From positions 6,036,816 through 6,100,815 of the forward strand of contig CP036272.1 in assembly GCA_007745635.1 (NCBI GenBank): a stretch of DNA of 64,000 bases, given 5' to 3'. Shown here in pieces: positions 35,486 to 43,790 of the stretch. Position 1 is the stretch's first letter. Every line of letters starts with the position of its first letter. The stretch is from Stieleria bergensis. Lineage in GTDB: Bacteria; Planctomycetota; Planctomycetia; Pirellulales; Pirellulaceae. The translations under genes were made by a program, and so were the position numbers. The notes below the pieces were generated by a model. That model was given only the letters and a program-made list of their open reading frames with translations, ran no database searches and was not told where the DNA came from.

Positions 35486-36691
35486 GTGCATTATCATTCA
35501 ACTCACCCATCCGACCCACAAGGGTCTGATCGTCAGCAGCATGCACACGTTCAGGCTGCTTCTGTTTTGTGCCAGACGCGAAGCGGGAAAGCCAACCGAT
35601 CTCGCTGGCTGCTGACGCTAGCGGCGTGCATCTCCCTTGGCATGACCGCCAATGCACAGCCACCAAGCAATCAACTGCCGCGGATCGAACCCGATTACCA
35701 AAGCAACGAATACGAATCCTTTACCGAACCTCTCCGGCAAATCGAACTGGCGGCTCCCGAGGTCGGCGTGATGGCTGACATTCTTGTCCAAGAGGGAACC
35801 CTGGTCAAAGCGGGACAGGTCGTCGCCAGGCTTGATGATCAAGTTTACCAAAACGCAATGTTAGTCGCCAAAGCGGCCAGTGAAGCTCAAGGTTCTCTAG
35901 AAGCCGCCAAACGGCAACTCGAAAACGCACAGTATGAACTGGAGGGCTATCGCAACCTTCGCAAACAACACAACGCCACCGATCGCGAAGTGCAACGTGC
36001 TGAGACTTCCTTTGGAATCGCGCAAGCGAATGTCCAAGTCATCGAAGACGAAGCCCGCGTGCGAGCTCACGAACTTCAGCGTGCTGAGGCACAGCTCGAT
36101 CGTCGAAAAATTCGCTCACCGATCAATGGCGTGGTGGTTGAAATCCGCAAGGACCTCGGTGAATTTGTGTCCCCCAGCGACCCGGTCATCATGACGATCG
36201 TTGATCTGACACAACTGCGTGCGATCTTCTCATTCCCCATGGCCAAAGCCAAGCAACTGCGCAGCGGACAATCGATCGAGATCTCCTTTAGCAAGCGCCC
36301 AGCGTCCATCGGCGTGGTTGAGTTTATCTCTCCCATGACCAAGCCTCAAACGGCTACCTGTGATGTCAAGGTTCGCATCGACAACACCAAAGGCACCCTC
36401 GCCTGCGGTGAACTGTGCCGCAGCACTGGAAAAGTGGTCCGCGGGACAGGCGCCCCAAAACCGACAACAGCCCAGCAAAACAGTGGTGTGCAGAGAGCGG
36501 GCGATCAAAGTCCCCTCGATCAAAGTCCCCTCGGGCAACGTTCCAGCCAGCAACGTTCCAGCCAGCAACGTTCCAGCCAGCAACGTTCCAGCCAGCAACG
36601 CCCTGGCACCGCCAGCCCTGCCTCGGTTGACCCTGCCTCGGTTGACGCCAACCGACCCTCGGACAACGTTGCTGCTTCGCCAACGCCCTAG
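35486..36691 (+). CDS. HlyD-type periplasmic adaptor with repeat tail
   Basis: A 401-residue membrane fusion protein. It starts with GTG at 35486, preceded by AGAGGA (35474-35479). A signal or anchor segment (RWLLTLAACISLGMTANA) lies at about 40-58. Then come the biotinyl-lipoyl-like half motif (ILVQEGTLVKAGQVVARLDD), a coiled-coil hairpin (about 125-205), the second lipoyl half (RKIRSPINGVVVEIRKDLGEFV) and a beta-barrel region. The last 70 residues are low-complexity: four RSSQQ units, two DQSPL units and two PASVD units, each encoded by 15-bp tandem repeats. It would connect an inner-membrane component to the TolC-like channel. Third gene of the operon. Confidence 0.87.
   Translation: MHYHSTHPSDPQGSDRQQHAHVQAASVLCQTRSGKANRSRWLLTLAACISLGMTANAQPPSNQLPRIEPDYQSNEYESFTEPLRQIELAAPEVGVMADILVQEGTLVKAGQVVARLDDQVYQNAMLVAKAASEAQGSLEAAKRQLENAQYELEGYRNLRKQHNATDREVQRAETSFGIAQANVQVIEDEARVRAHELQRAEAQLDRRKIRSPINGVVVEIRKDLGEFVSPSDPVIMTIVDLTQLRAIFSFPMAKAKQLRSGQSIEISFSKRPASIGVVEFISPMTKPQTATCDVKVRIDNTKGTLACGELCRSTGKVVRGTGAPKPTTAQQNSGVQRAGDQSPLDQSPLGQRSSQQRSSQQRSSQQRSSQQRPGTASPASVDPASVDANRPSDNVAASPTP
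36503..36646 (+). repeat. Three families of 15-bp tandem repeats in the adaptor tail
   Basis: GATCAAAGTCCCCTC occurs twice (36503-36532), CGTTCCAGCCAGCAA four times (36539-36598) and CCTGCCTCGGTTGAC twice (36617-36646). All keep the reading frame because the unit is 15 bases. The sequences of the three families are unrelated, which points to repeated local duplication in an unconstrained tail. Confidence 0.9.
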
Positions 36692-36720
36692 TTTTTCAAC
36701 CGTTGATGTAGTCACCCGCT

Positions 36721-38307
36721 TTGAATCCAGCACCTGATCCGAATCGCTCGTCATCGCCTGACTTGGCTTGGTCCAAGCAGAGTCTGTATGTAGGCGTCAG
36801 CCAAACAGAAACCGGGACAGCACCAGAAAAGCTGACGACGCCGCGACGTCGTGTGCAGCCTAGCGATGAAGGTTTGCACTCCCAGCACGGGACGCCGACA
36901 TCGGTAAAAACGACTGAAGCAGACCTGGCGGCGATCACTGAACTGTTAACCGCCGTCACCGCGACCGCTTTGTTCAGCAAGGCCACTCACGCGGCTTGTC
37001 AGGGCATTTCACAGTGGATGGAAGCAGCGCAGGTCTATCTCTTCTGGCGTCAGCACGACCAGCAGCCACTTGACTTGGTTGGCCAGTTGGATCCTTCTCA
37101 GCCGCCCACTGGCGATGAGCGCATGATGTTAGCGGCCGCTGCTGAGGAGGCCGCGATCCTGGGCGGGGTTTGCGACTCTCAGGCCAGCCAACGTCGTCAG
37201 CGCGTAGGCATGATGGCCATCGATCAGTTTGTCTCTGCCGGTCAGATGAAACGCTGCATGACCGTCTGTCTTCGCCAAGCTCCCTCGGCGATTCAACAAC
37301 TCGCTTCGGATTCCAACTCAACCGGCAGAGTGCCATCGGGAGTGATCGTGATTTGTTACGATCGCATCATGGCCGAGCAGCAAGTCAGTCGCATCGTCAA
37401 CGCGCTTGATGCAGCGAGCTTGCATTTATTTCATGCGTTGGAGACCGTGCAGCGACTTCAACCGCCGCGATGGATTCGCTGGCTGCAGCAAAACGGTTTG
37501 AACTCGCGTCCGCTGCGCAGCAAGTTACTCCTAGGCGGCGTTGTGCTTGCCGCACTCGTTCTGTTATGGCCGACGACCTACCATGCCCCCGTGCGTTGCG
37601 AACTGCAGCCGTTCCAACGCGGGTTTGTCGCCGCACCGGTCGACGCGCCGCTGGATCGCGCGCTGGTTCGCCCCGGAGAGAGCGTCAAAGCCGGTCAAGT
37701 GCTAGCCAAGATCAGTGGCCGCGAACTGAAGATGGAACTCGCTGGAAAGAAAGCCGAGTTACATCGCATCCGACAGGAACAGAAAGGCGAACTTGCACGG
37801 CATCAGATCGCTGAAAGCAAACTGAAGCAATTGGCCGCCGATCGCTTACAGTCCGAAATCGACTTAATTGATTATCGTCTTAGCCAATTAGAGATTCGAT
37901 CTCCGATCGATGGCATCGTGGTCTCCGGTGACTGGAAACGATCGGAAGGAACCCCGCTGAAGCGAGGCGAAACGCTGTTTGAAGTCGCTCCTTTGGATCG
38001 GTTCAACCTGCAAATCAAAATCAACGAAGCTGATCTTCGCCAAGTTCACAAAGGGATGTCCGTTTCATTGCGGCTCGAATCGATGCCGCAACAAATCATT
38101 GAGTCATCCATCGAACGCATTCATCCCAAAGCCGAATTGCATCAGTCACAAAACGTGTTTCTCGCGGACGCGTTACTGGTCAACGAATCGCAACTGCTGC
38201 GTCCCGGCATGCAAGGTTCTGGTTCCGTTGCCTGTGAGAAGCATGCATTAGGCTGGAACCTTTTCCACAAAGCTTATTACAAGCTTCTGTGGTGGTTAGG
38301 GTGGTGA
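36721..38307 (+). CDS. Membrane-anchored HlyD-type adaptor with N-terminal GAF-like domain
   Basis: About 528 residues from a TTG at 36721; a stop at 36709-36711 closes the frame upstream, and no better start is obvious, so the N-terminus is uncertain. Residues about 65-230 resemble a GAF sensor domain (LFSKATHAACQGISQWM, GVIVICYDRIM). One membrane helix follows at about 265-285 (LLLGGVVLAALVLLWP), then a HlyD-like part with RPGESVKAGQVLAKISG, a short coiled coil and RSPIDGIVVSGDWKRSEGTPLKRGETLFEV. It ends in an aromatic-rich amphipathic tail (WNLFHKAYYKLLWWLGW). The cytoplasmic GAF side could gate or sense. Fourth gene of the operon, 29 bases after the previous gene and 13 before the next. 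Confidence 0.82.
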   Translation: MNPAPDPNRSSSPDLAWSKQSLYVGVSQTETGTAPEKLTTPRRRVQPSDEGLHSQHGTPTSVKTTEADLAAITELLTAVTATALFSKATHAACQGISQWMEAAQVYLFWRQHDQQPLDLVGQLDPSQPPTGDERMMLAAAAEEAAILGGVCDSQASQRRQRVGMMAIDQFVSAGQMKRCMTVCLRQAPSAIQQLASDSNSTGRVPSGVIVICYDRIMAEQQVSRIVNALDAASLHLFHALETVQRLQPPRWIRWLQQNGLNSRPLRSKLLLGGVVLAALVLLWPTTYHAPVRCELQPFQRGFVAAPVDAPLDRALVRPGESVKAGQVLAKISGRELKMELAGKKAELHRIRQEQKGELARHQIAESKLKQLAADRLQSEIDLIDYRLSQLEIRSPIDGIVVSGDWKRSEGTPLKRGETLFEVAPLDRFNLQIKINEADLRQVHKGMSVSLRLESMPQQIIESSIERIHPKAELHQSQNVFLADALLVNESQLLRPGMQGSGSVACEKHALGWNLFHKAYYKLLWWLGW

Positions 38308-38320
38308 GGTAAACCAGCCA

Positions 38321-40624
38321 ATGAATACCGCTGCACAAATCGACCTGCAAGCCATCGACCTTGGCAACCAAACGATCCAACTTTCGGAGACGATTTTGGT
38401 ATGGCCTGCATCTGAGGCCGGGCAACAGGTTTACCGCATCGAAGATCGGGCGACGCGAAAGTTCTACCGCGTTGGCTATCGTGAATCGGTCTTTCTTTCT
38501 TTGTTGGATGGCAAGACCACCGTCGCCGCAGCCTGCGGGTTCTCTGCGGCTCAACTGGGTCAGGATGCGCTCTCGCAAGAAGAAGCAGAGACCGTCGTCA
38601 TCTGGTTGATTCAGCAGGGACTGGCAACGGACCCAACGGGCAAGCGGACGATGACCAGTGATCATCAGCGCGAGCCCTCTGGCAAGGCTAGCCAGAGTCT
38701 TCTGCAACGCTGGAATCCTTTTTGGCTGAAGATTCCTCTATTGAGTGATTCCTCGGGCTTCACGACTCCGTTGCGTTGGATGGGCAAACTGTTTCAGCGT
38801 CTGCCACTGTTCTTGGGCCTGTGCCTGATCGTCTTTGGGATCGTGAGCTACTGCATTCACTATCAGCAGGTCTCACAATCAGCGGGCCAGTGGATCAGTC
38901 CAGAGCGGTGGCTGATTCTGTTCATCGCATGGTTGCTGTTAAAGATTGTTCACGAAATGGCCCATGCCGCCGCCTGTCAATTCCAAGGCGTGCAATCGGG
39001 TGAATGTGGCATCGTCATGATCCTCTTCGCACCGCTGGCCTATGTCGATGTCTCTCGCGTTTGGAGACTGCGTAGCCGTCTGGGACGGATGCTGGTCTCA
39101 GCTGCCGGGATGTATGTAGAACTACTCATTGCCTCGATCGCCATGTGGATTTGGCTGATCACGGATGATGCAAAACTCCAATTCGTCACAGCCAACGTGA
39201 TTCTAACCGCTGGTGTCTCGACGCTGCTGTTCAACGCCAATCCTCTGATGCGGTTTGATGGCTACTATCTCTTGTGTGACGCACTGGATTTTTCCAATCT
39301 GTACGAGGAAGGCTCGGCCCATTGGCGACGTCTGATGCGGCGATTATTTTATGGCCAACGCGATTACGGCAGCGGCTACTCAAAGTCACGCCTGCTGATC
39401 CTCACCACCTACGGTGCCGCAGCGTTTTGCTGGCGATTGCTTGTCTGTTTTCTGTTGCTCGTTGGTGCGTCGGTCATGTTCTCTGGCGCCGGGATCGTCC
39501 TGACGGCCTTAGGAATCGTTGCCTGGTTCATCAACCCGATTCGAACCTTGGCGAGTTATCACCGAGAGATGCATCGCTACCTTCCCGAGGCTGCTCTGCG
39601 CGCAACCGTGCTGGCGAGCTTGGCTTGCTGTGTGGGTTATCTGATGGTCGCCACGCCACTTCCATCGGGACTCATCACGTCCGGCGTTGAATTGCAAGGA
39701 GTGATTCAGCGAGACCCTTCGTCGATCGTCCGCGCCAAAGCCGACGGCTTCGTTGAGAGCATCTTGGTTCACGATGGCCAGAGCGTTCAACAAGGCCAGC
39801 TGCTGCTGAAGCTAAGAAACCGTGATTTGGAAAACCAATTCGTCACCCTGCAACGCTCACTGCTGGAGAACCAAATCCAACAACGAATCGCATTGAACGA
39901 TCATGACACCGCCAACGTGGAAGCATTGCAAAAAGACGCCCAGGCGATCGCACAGCGCATCGAAGAATTGCAACCCAAAGTCAACGCGCTAGTCCTTTAC
40001 GCTCCAATCAATGGAACAATCGTCGCCAGGCATCTGGCGGCACAACAAGGCAGGTTCATGCGCGAAGGCGACACCTTGATGCGACTAGCCAACGACCACA
40101 ATGCTCAACTGGTTGCGTTGGTCGACCAGTTCAGTCTTCCCGTGGTTCGCCAACGTCTGGGAAAGAGCGTTGAAGTGATCTGCCCTGATCGATCGGGACA
40201 CTTGGCAACCCTGCAACGCATTGATCCGCAAGCTCGTTTGGAACTGGATCGGGAACTGGCGTCACTTGCCGCGACCAATCAAGGCCCCTTGGAAGTCCGT
40301 TCACGGGACGATCAAGATTCAGAGGCCATCGAGCTGATCGACCCTCACTTCGTCGTCCACGCTGATTGGAACGAAAGTGAAGATCCAGTCTGCCAAGCCG
40401 ATGGGCTGAGAGTCCAGTTACGGATGCCTGACAAAAAGCGGTCGCTGATTGAACGCCTTTCCCAAGCCATCCGCCGGCTGATCCAAGAAACAAAACGCCA
40501 AGCCGAATTGGCATCGCCCAGCCTTGCAAACGTGATGCGTGAACACAGCCAGATCATGCAGCGCAGTCACCGCAGCGGCCACCGAGTCCTGCAACGCTAC
40601 TCGCGCATCGCCAGTTGCCGTTGA
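38321..40624 (+). CDS. PqqD-like / M50 metalloprotease / HlyD fusion membrane protein
   Basis: A 767-residue fusion. Residues about 37-105 look like a PqqD-type peptide-binding winged helix (RIEDRATRKFYRVGYRE, SLLDGKTTV). A multi-helix membrane domain follows with the M50 site HEMAHA (H211, E212, H215) and NANPLMRFDGYY (N305, P308, D313), so the metal-binding residues are complete. After more membrane helices (to about 450) a HlyD-like periplasmic part has VESILVHDGQSVQQGQLLLKL, a coiled coil and VLYAPINGTIVARHLAAQQG. Such PqqD/M50/HlyD proteins accompany peptide or protein export in several bacteria. It may process or thread cargo at the inner membrane. Last gene of the operon; its end overlaps the convergent trmL by 28 bases. 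Confidence 0.87.
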   Translation: MNTAAQIDLQAIDLGNQTIQLSETILVWPASEAGQQVYRIEDRATRKFYRVGYRESVFLSLLDGKTTVAAACGFSAAQLGQDALSQEEAETVVIWLIQQGLATDPTGKRTMTSDHQREPSGKASQSLLQRWNPFWLKIPLLSDSSGFTTPLRWMGKLFQRLPLFLGLCLIVFGIVSYCIHYQQVSQSAGQWISPERWLILFIAWLLLKIVHEMAHAAACQFQGVQSGECGIVMILFAPLAYVDVSRVWRLRSRLGRMLVSAAGMYVELLIASIAMWIWLITDDAKLQFVTANVILTAGVSTLLFNANPLMRFDGYYLLCDALDFSNLYEEGSAHWRRLMRRLFYGQRDYGSGYSKSRLLILTTYGAAAFCWRLLVCFLLLVGASVMFSGAGIVLTALGIVAWFINPIRTLASYHREMHRYLPEAALRATVLASLACCVGYLMVATPLPSGLITSGVELQGVIQRDPSSIVRAKADGFVESILVHDGQSVQQGQLLLKLRNRDLENQFVTLQRSLLENQIQQRIALNDHDTANVEALQKDAQAIAQRIEELQPKVNALVLYAPINGTIVARHLAAQQGRFMREGDTLMRLANDHNAQLVALVDQFSLPVVRQRLGKSVEVICPDRSGHLATLQRIDPQARLELDRELASLAATNQGPLEVRSRDDQDSEAIELIDPHFVVHADWNESEDPVCQADGLRVQLRMPDKKRSLIERLSQAIRRLIQETKRQAELASPSLANVMREHSQIMQRSHRSGHRVLQRYSRIASCR

Positions 40625-41127
40625 TGCTCGTAGAGCACAATGCCTGCGGTGGTGGCGAGGTTTAAACTGCGCACCAGGCCGGTGGTTGGCAGACGCAAAG
40701 CCTGCGGATCATCGGGGCCAACGATTTCTCTGGGCAGGCCACTGGTCTCGCTACCGAAGACAAACACATCGCCAAACTGAAACTCTGCCTCCCAGACAGA
40801 TTGTTTTGCGAAACGTGAAAAGTAAAAGATCCGCTCGGCGGGAAAGGACTCTCGGACGACGCTAAAGTCATCGACGGCCTGCAAATCGAGATGCTGCCAG
40901 TAATCTAACCCCGCCCGGCGGACGCGTGATTCACTGAAATCGAACGAGGCCGGTTCGACGATCCACAGCTTGGCACCCACGGCCACACACGATCGTCCAA
41001 TGTTGCCCGTGTTTGGCGGGATCTCTGGCTGATACAGCACGACATGTGCGGTCGGACTGCCGTCCTGGGGCTGCTTCGCAAAGGGAGCATTCGGTGGGGG
41101 TGATTTAGCCTTCAAAGTCAGGACCAA
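40597..41127 (-). CDS. trmL: tRNA (cytidine/uridine-34 2'-O)-methyltransferase
   Basis: A SPOUT-family methyltransferase for the wobble base of tRNA-Leu. It has 176 residues, with about 27 extra at the N-terminus before HVVLYQPEIPPNTGNIGRSC. The knot motifs are FGSETSGLP and VRSLNLATTAGIVLYE, both typical of TrmL. The Arg in NIGRSC is the family catalytic/SAM-pocket position. The last codons overlap the end of the M50 fusion gene on the opposite strand. Start ATG at 41127; an internal start nearer the conserved region cannot be excluded. Confidence 0.92.
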   Translation of the reverse strand: MVLTLKAKSPPPNAPFAKQPQDGSPTAHVVLYQPEIPPNTGNIGRSCVAVGAKLWIVEPASFDFSESRVRRAGLDYWQHLDLQAVDDFSVVRESFPAERIFYFSRFAKQSVWEAEFQFGDVFVFGSETSGLPREIVGPDDPQALRLPTTGLVRSLNLATTAGIVLYEHQRQLAMRE

Positions 41128-41574
41128 TCGTTAACTTGGTAAGGGATACAAACAAGCATCAATCGTAGACGAAACCTGGCCTGATCTACATCCGTGCTGA
41201 CCTAAAAGAGTGGCGAATCTTGGCGGCTCACTCTGCATTGGCAGCTCAAGATCCCGTCCGGCCAGACCCTCTCTCGACGCAGCGAATCGCTGCAAGATTC
41301 GGCGCAATCGGACCGGCGCAGGGCACGGGAGCGGATAATTCTACAGGACTGGCCAAATCCTGGGGGCGGAGGGTTGCAAAAGCCGTGAGGGACACGGCAA
41401 ACTAGACAGCAACAGTGAACGCGGCCTGGTCGTCATCGGTCGCGTCTTTGTGCCACAGGTCGACTGAATGCTCCTGCCTGCTTGAACGTCCTACGACTGG
41501 CACAGCGGACACTGTTCTATTTCACACTGACAGCTCGTCAGACCCAGACGTCCCGACTGGTTAAAGTTCACTTC
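41128..41574. other. Intergenic region upstream of trmL and the zinc-ribbon operon
   Basis: About 450 bases between divergent genes. An open frame at 41220-41405 (61 codons) has no recognisable features. I see no strong hairpin or repeat. Promoters for both sides should be here. Confidence 0.4.
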
Positions 41575-42423
41575 ATGCCGATTCAAGTCACCTGTCGACA
41601 CTGTTTAAAACGATTCAATGTAAGCGAGAAATTTGCCGGCCAGACAGGTCCCTGTCCAAGCTGCAAAAAGCCCATTGAAATCCCCCAGGCCGACGAGCAA
41701 GTTGTCGTCCACGCGCCCGTTGATGATGCCCCCAAAGACAGCAAAGGGCAAAGTGTCCTGAAGCCGATCACGCGTCAAGAAACCGATGTCACTCGCAAGG
41801 GATTGCTGATCACGATTGGCAGCGTGATCGCGTTGCTCGTTTTGGCGTTGATGCTGCGGCTTGCCGGGTCAGAGAATTCCGGATTGGTCTACATCCGTCT
41901 CCTGGGCGCCTTTGCCTTGGCAGCGCCGCTGGCCTGGGCCGGTTACATGTTTCTATACGATCAGGAATGCGAACCCTATCGCGGCCCCGAACTCCGCAAT
42001 CGCGTGCTGGTCACCAGTGGCGCCTATGGCTTGCTATGGTGCATCTATGCGTTCGTCCCCTCCTACGTGATGGAACTTGATGCCGCCAACGAAATGTCCG
42101 TGATCGTGTTCGGCATCTCCTTGATGGTGATGATCGTCGTTGGAGCCATCATTGCGATGGCCACCTTTGAATTGGAATTCTTTAGCGGTGTGATCCACGC
42201 GGCGCTCTATGTATTGGTCGTTGCCGTTGCCGGTTGGATCAGTGGCATGATTTACTTTGGACAAGCCAGCGAAAACGAACGTCCACTGACCCATCGTCCC
42301 GCAGTCATCGAAGACTCACAGCTCAGTCACTGGCAGGCAATGAAGTTGCCAAACATTGCCGCCCAAGACGTTGCCGCCCAAGTTTCAACCGCCACTTCAA
42401 AGCGAGCAGCGACAATTTCGTGA
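41575..42423 (+). CDS. Zinc-ribbon membrane protein of unknown function
   Basis: A 282-residue protein. It begins MPIQVTCRHCLKRF, a zinc ribbon formed by C7/C10 and C27/C30 (CPSC), of the MJ0042-like type common in planctomycetes. A polar linker is followed by about six hydrophobic segments, from LLITIGSVIALLVLALMLRL to AALYVLVVAVAGWISGMIYF. The ATG at 41575 is chosen because the ribbon follows it directly; upstream frame is unrelated. Its TGA overlaps the GTG start of the HD gene (42420), the first of three overlaps in this operon. Function unknown. Confidence 0.78.
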   Translation: MPIQVTCRHCLKRFNVSEKFAGQTGPCPSCKKPIEIPQADEQVVVHAPVDDAPKDSKGQSVLKPITRQETDVTRKGLLITIGSVIALLVLALMLRLAGSENSGLVYIRLLGAFALAAPLAWAGYMFLYDQECEPYRGPELRNRVLVTSGAYGLLWCIYAFVPSYVMELDAANEMSVIVFGISLMVMIVVGAIIAMATFELEFFSGVIHAALYVLVVAVAGWISGMIYFGQASENERPLTHRPAVIEDSQLSHWQAMKLPNIAAQDVAAQVSTATSKRAATIS

Positions 42424-43790
42424 GCGAATTAACCGAATTAAAGCTGTGGCACGGAGCGGGCTTGGCGTCCTCAGGTTCCCTGATGCGAATCCCACCCTCG
42501 GATTCGGTTCCAATCTCCAACCGCGTGCGTCGAATCCTGGACTCATCCGTCCTGAGACGTTTGGCTTGCATCAGCCAACTGGGCATGGTCAATCTGGTCT
42601 ATCCGGGCGCCATGCATTCCCGTTTCGAACACACGCTAGGCGTTTACCTGAACGCGCTGCGTTTTCTTGATCGCTTCACTCGCGACCCTCAAGTTGGCCC
42701 CTGGCTGGACCAGGCTCACTGCGACGCGTTCCTTTTGGCTGCCCTGCTGCACGACGCTGGTCATTGGCCCTATTGCCATCCGATCGAAGACATGCAGCTC
42801 GCGGACCTTCCCAGTCACGAACAGCGACTGACGGAGGTGATCACGGATCCTGAACTTGCCGCAGCGATTGACCAAGACTGGCAATGCACGCCGGAACTGA
42901 TGTTGGCATTGCTGGGTGTTGGTCCACAACGCGACATGAACACCCCCGCGGTGACCTTTCTGGCCAGCTGCCTAAGCGGCCCCGTCGACATCGATAAGCT
43001 CGATTACTTACAGCGTGACAGTTTGCACTGTGGGGTCGAATACGGCCGCAACTTTGATTCCCAACGTTTGATTTCAGCCTTAACCGTTGACCCTAGCACC
43101 CAGCGATTAGCGGTTGACGCCAAAGGTCAAACAGCTGCTGAGATGATGGTGTTTTCTCGTTACATCATGTTCAACGAGGTCTATTGGCACCACACCGTTC
43201 GCGCAGCGACGGCCATGCTGCAGCGTTCGATTTTCTTACTGCAACACCGACTGGACCTGCCGTCGACACTGAAGCTGGCTGATGCAGCCTGGATTGCCTT
43301 GCTGCGCCGCACGGGTGAAGGCAGCCTAGCCGAACCGATGATCGAAGGTCTATTCGGCACACGTCGAGTGCTTTACAAACCAGCGGCAGAATTCAGCGTC
43401 CTTTCCGGCCGACCGCTTCACGAACGCCTGACGCGACGGCCGTACTGGTGGCTGGTCGCACTGGCAGAAACACTGACCCAGACGGTTAGCCGCCGCTTCG
43501 GGATCGCGGTTTCCCCCGTCGATATCCTGATTGACGCTCCACCGACAAAATTAGAAGTCGACATCAACGTGGCGATTCGTAAGTTTGATGGGGCCTGCCA
43601 GCCGCTAGAAGATGTCTCGCCCGTTGCAGCCACTTTGGCACGACAACAGTTTGACGACATCGTGAAAAAGGTTCGCCTCTTTGTTCGTCCAGGGCTGCGT
43701 GAGCATTTGAAACAACAGATCTCCACCGATCAGGATTGGGGACAGATTTTGAACGAAGCAATCGAAGTGATGGAAGAGCAATGGGTGTAA
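42420..43790 (+). CDS. HD-domain phosphohydrolase (SAMHD1/dGTPase-like)
   Basis: A 456-residue HD-superfamily enzyme starting with GTG at 42420 inside the upstream stop (GTGA). The metal site is visible: HSRFEHTLGVY (H66, H71), LLHDAGHWPYCH (H111, D112) and VDIDKLDYLQRDSLHCG near 190. This pattern is shared with SAMHD1 and bacterial deoxynucleotide triphosphohydrolase-like proteins, which bind dNTP or NTP. The C-terminal 200 residues are less conserved. It ends at 43790, where its TAA overlaps the likely ATG of nagB. Confidence 0.85.
   Translation: MSELTELKLWHGAGLASSGSLMRIPPSDSVPISNRVRRILDSSVLRRLACISQLGMVNLVYPGAMHSRFEHTLGVYLNALRFLDRFTRDPQVGPWLDQAHCDAFLLAALLHDAGHWPYCHPIEDMQLADLPSHEQRLTEVITDPELAAAIDQDWQCTPELMLALLGVGPQRDMNTPAVTFLASCLSGPVDIDKLDYLQRDSLHCGVEYGRNFDSQRLISALTVDPSTQRLAVDAKGQTAAEMMVFSRYIMFNEVYWHHTVRAATAMLQRSIFLLQHRLDLPSTLKLADAAWIALLRRTGEGSLAEPMIEGLFGTRRVLYKPAAEFSVLSGRPLHERLTRRPYWWLVALAETLTQTVSRRFGIAVSPVDILIDAPPTKLEVDINVAIRKFDGACQPLEDVSPVAATLARQQFDDIVKKVRLFVRPGLREHLKQQISTDQDWGQILNEAIEVMEEQWV

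Noticed and set aside
42234-42419. Upstream extension of the HD hydrolase to 42234
   Set aside because: The extra 62 codons overlap the zinc-ribbon membrane gene in another frame and are basic low-complexity; the GTG at 42420 forms a standard GTGA overlap.
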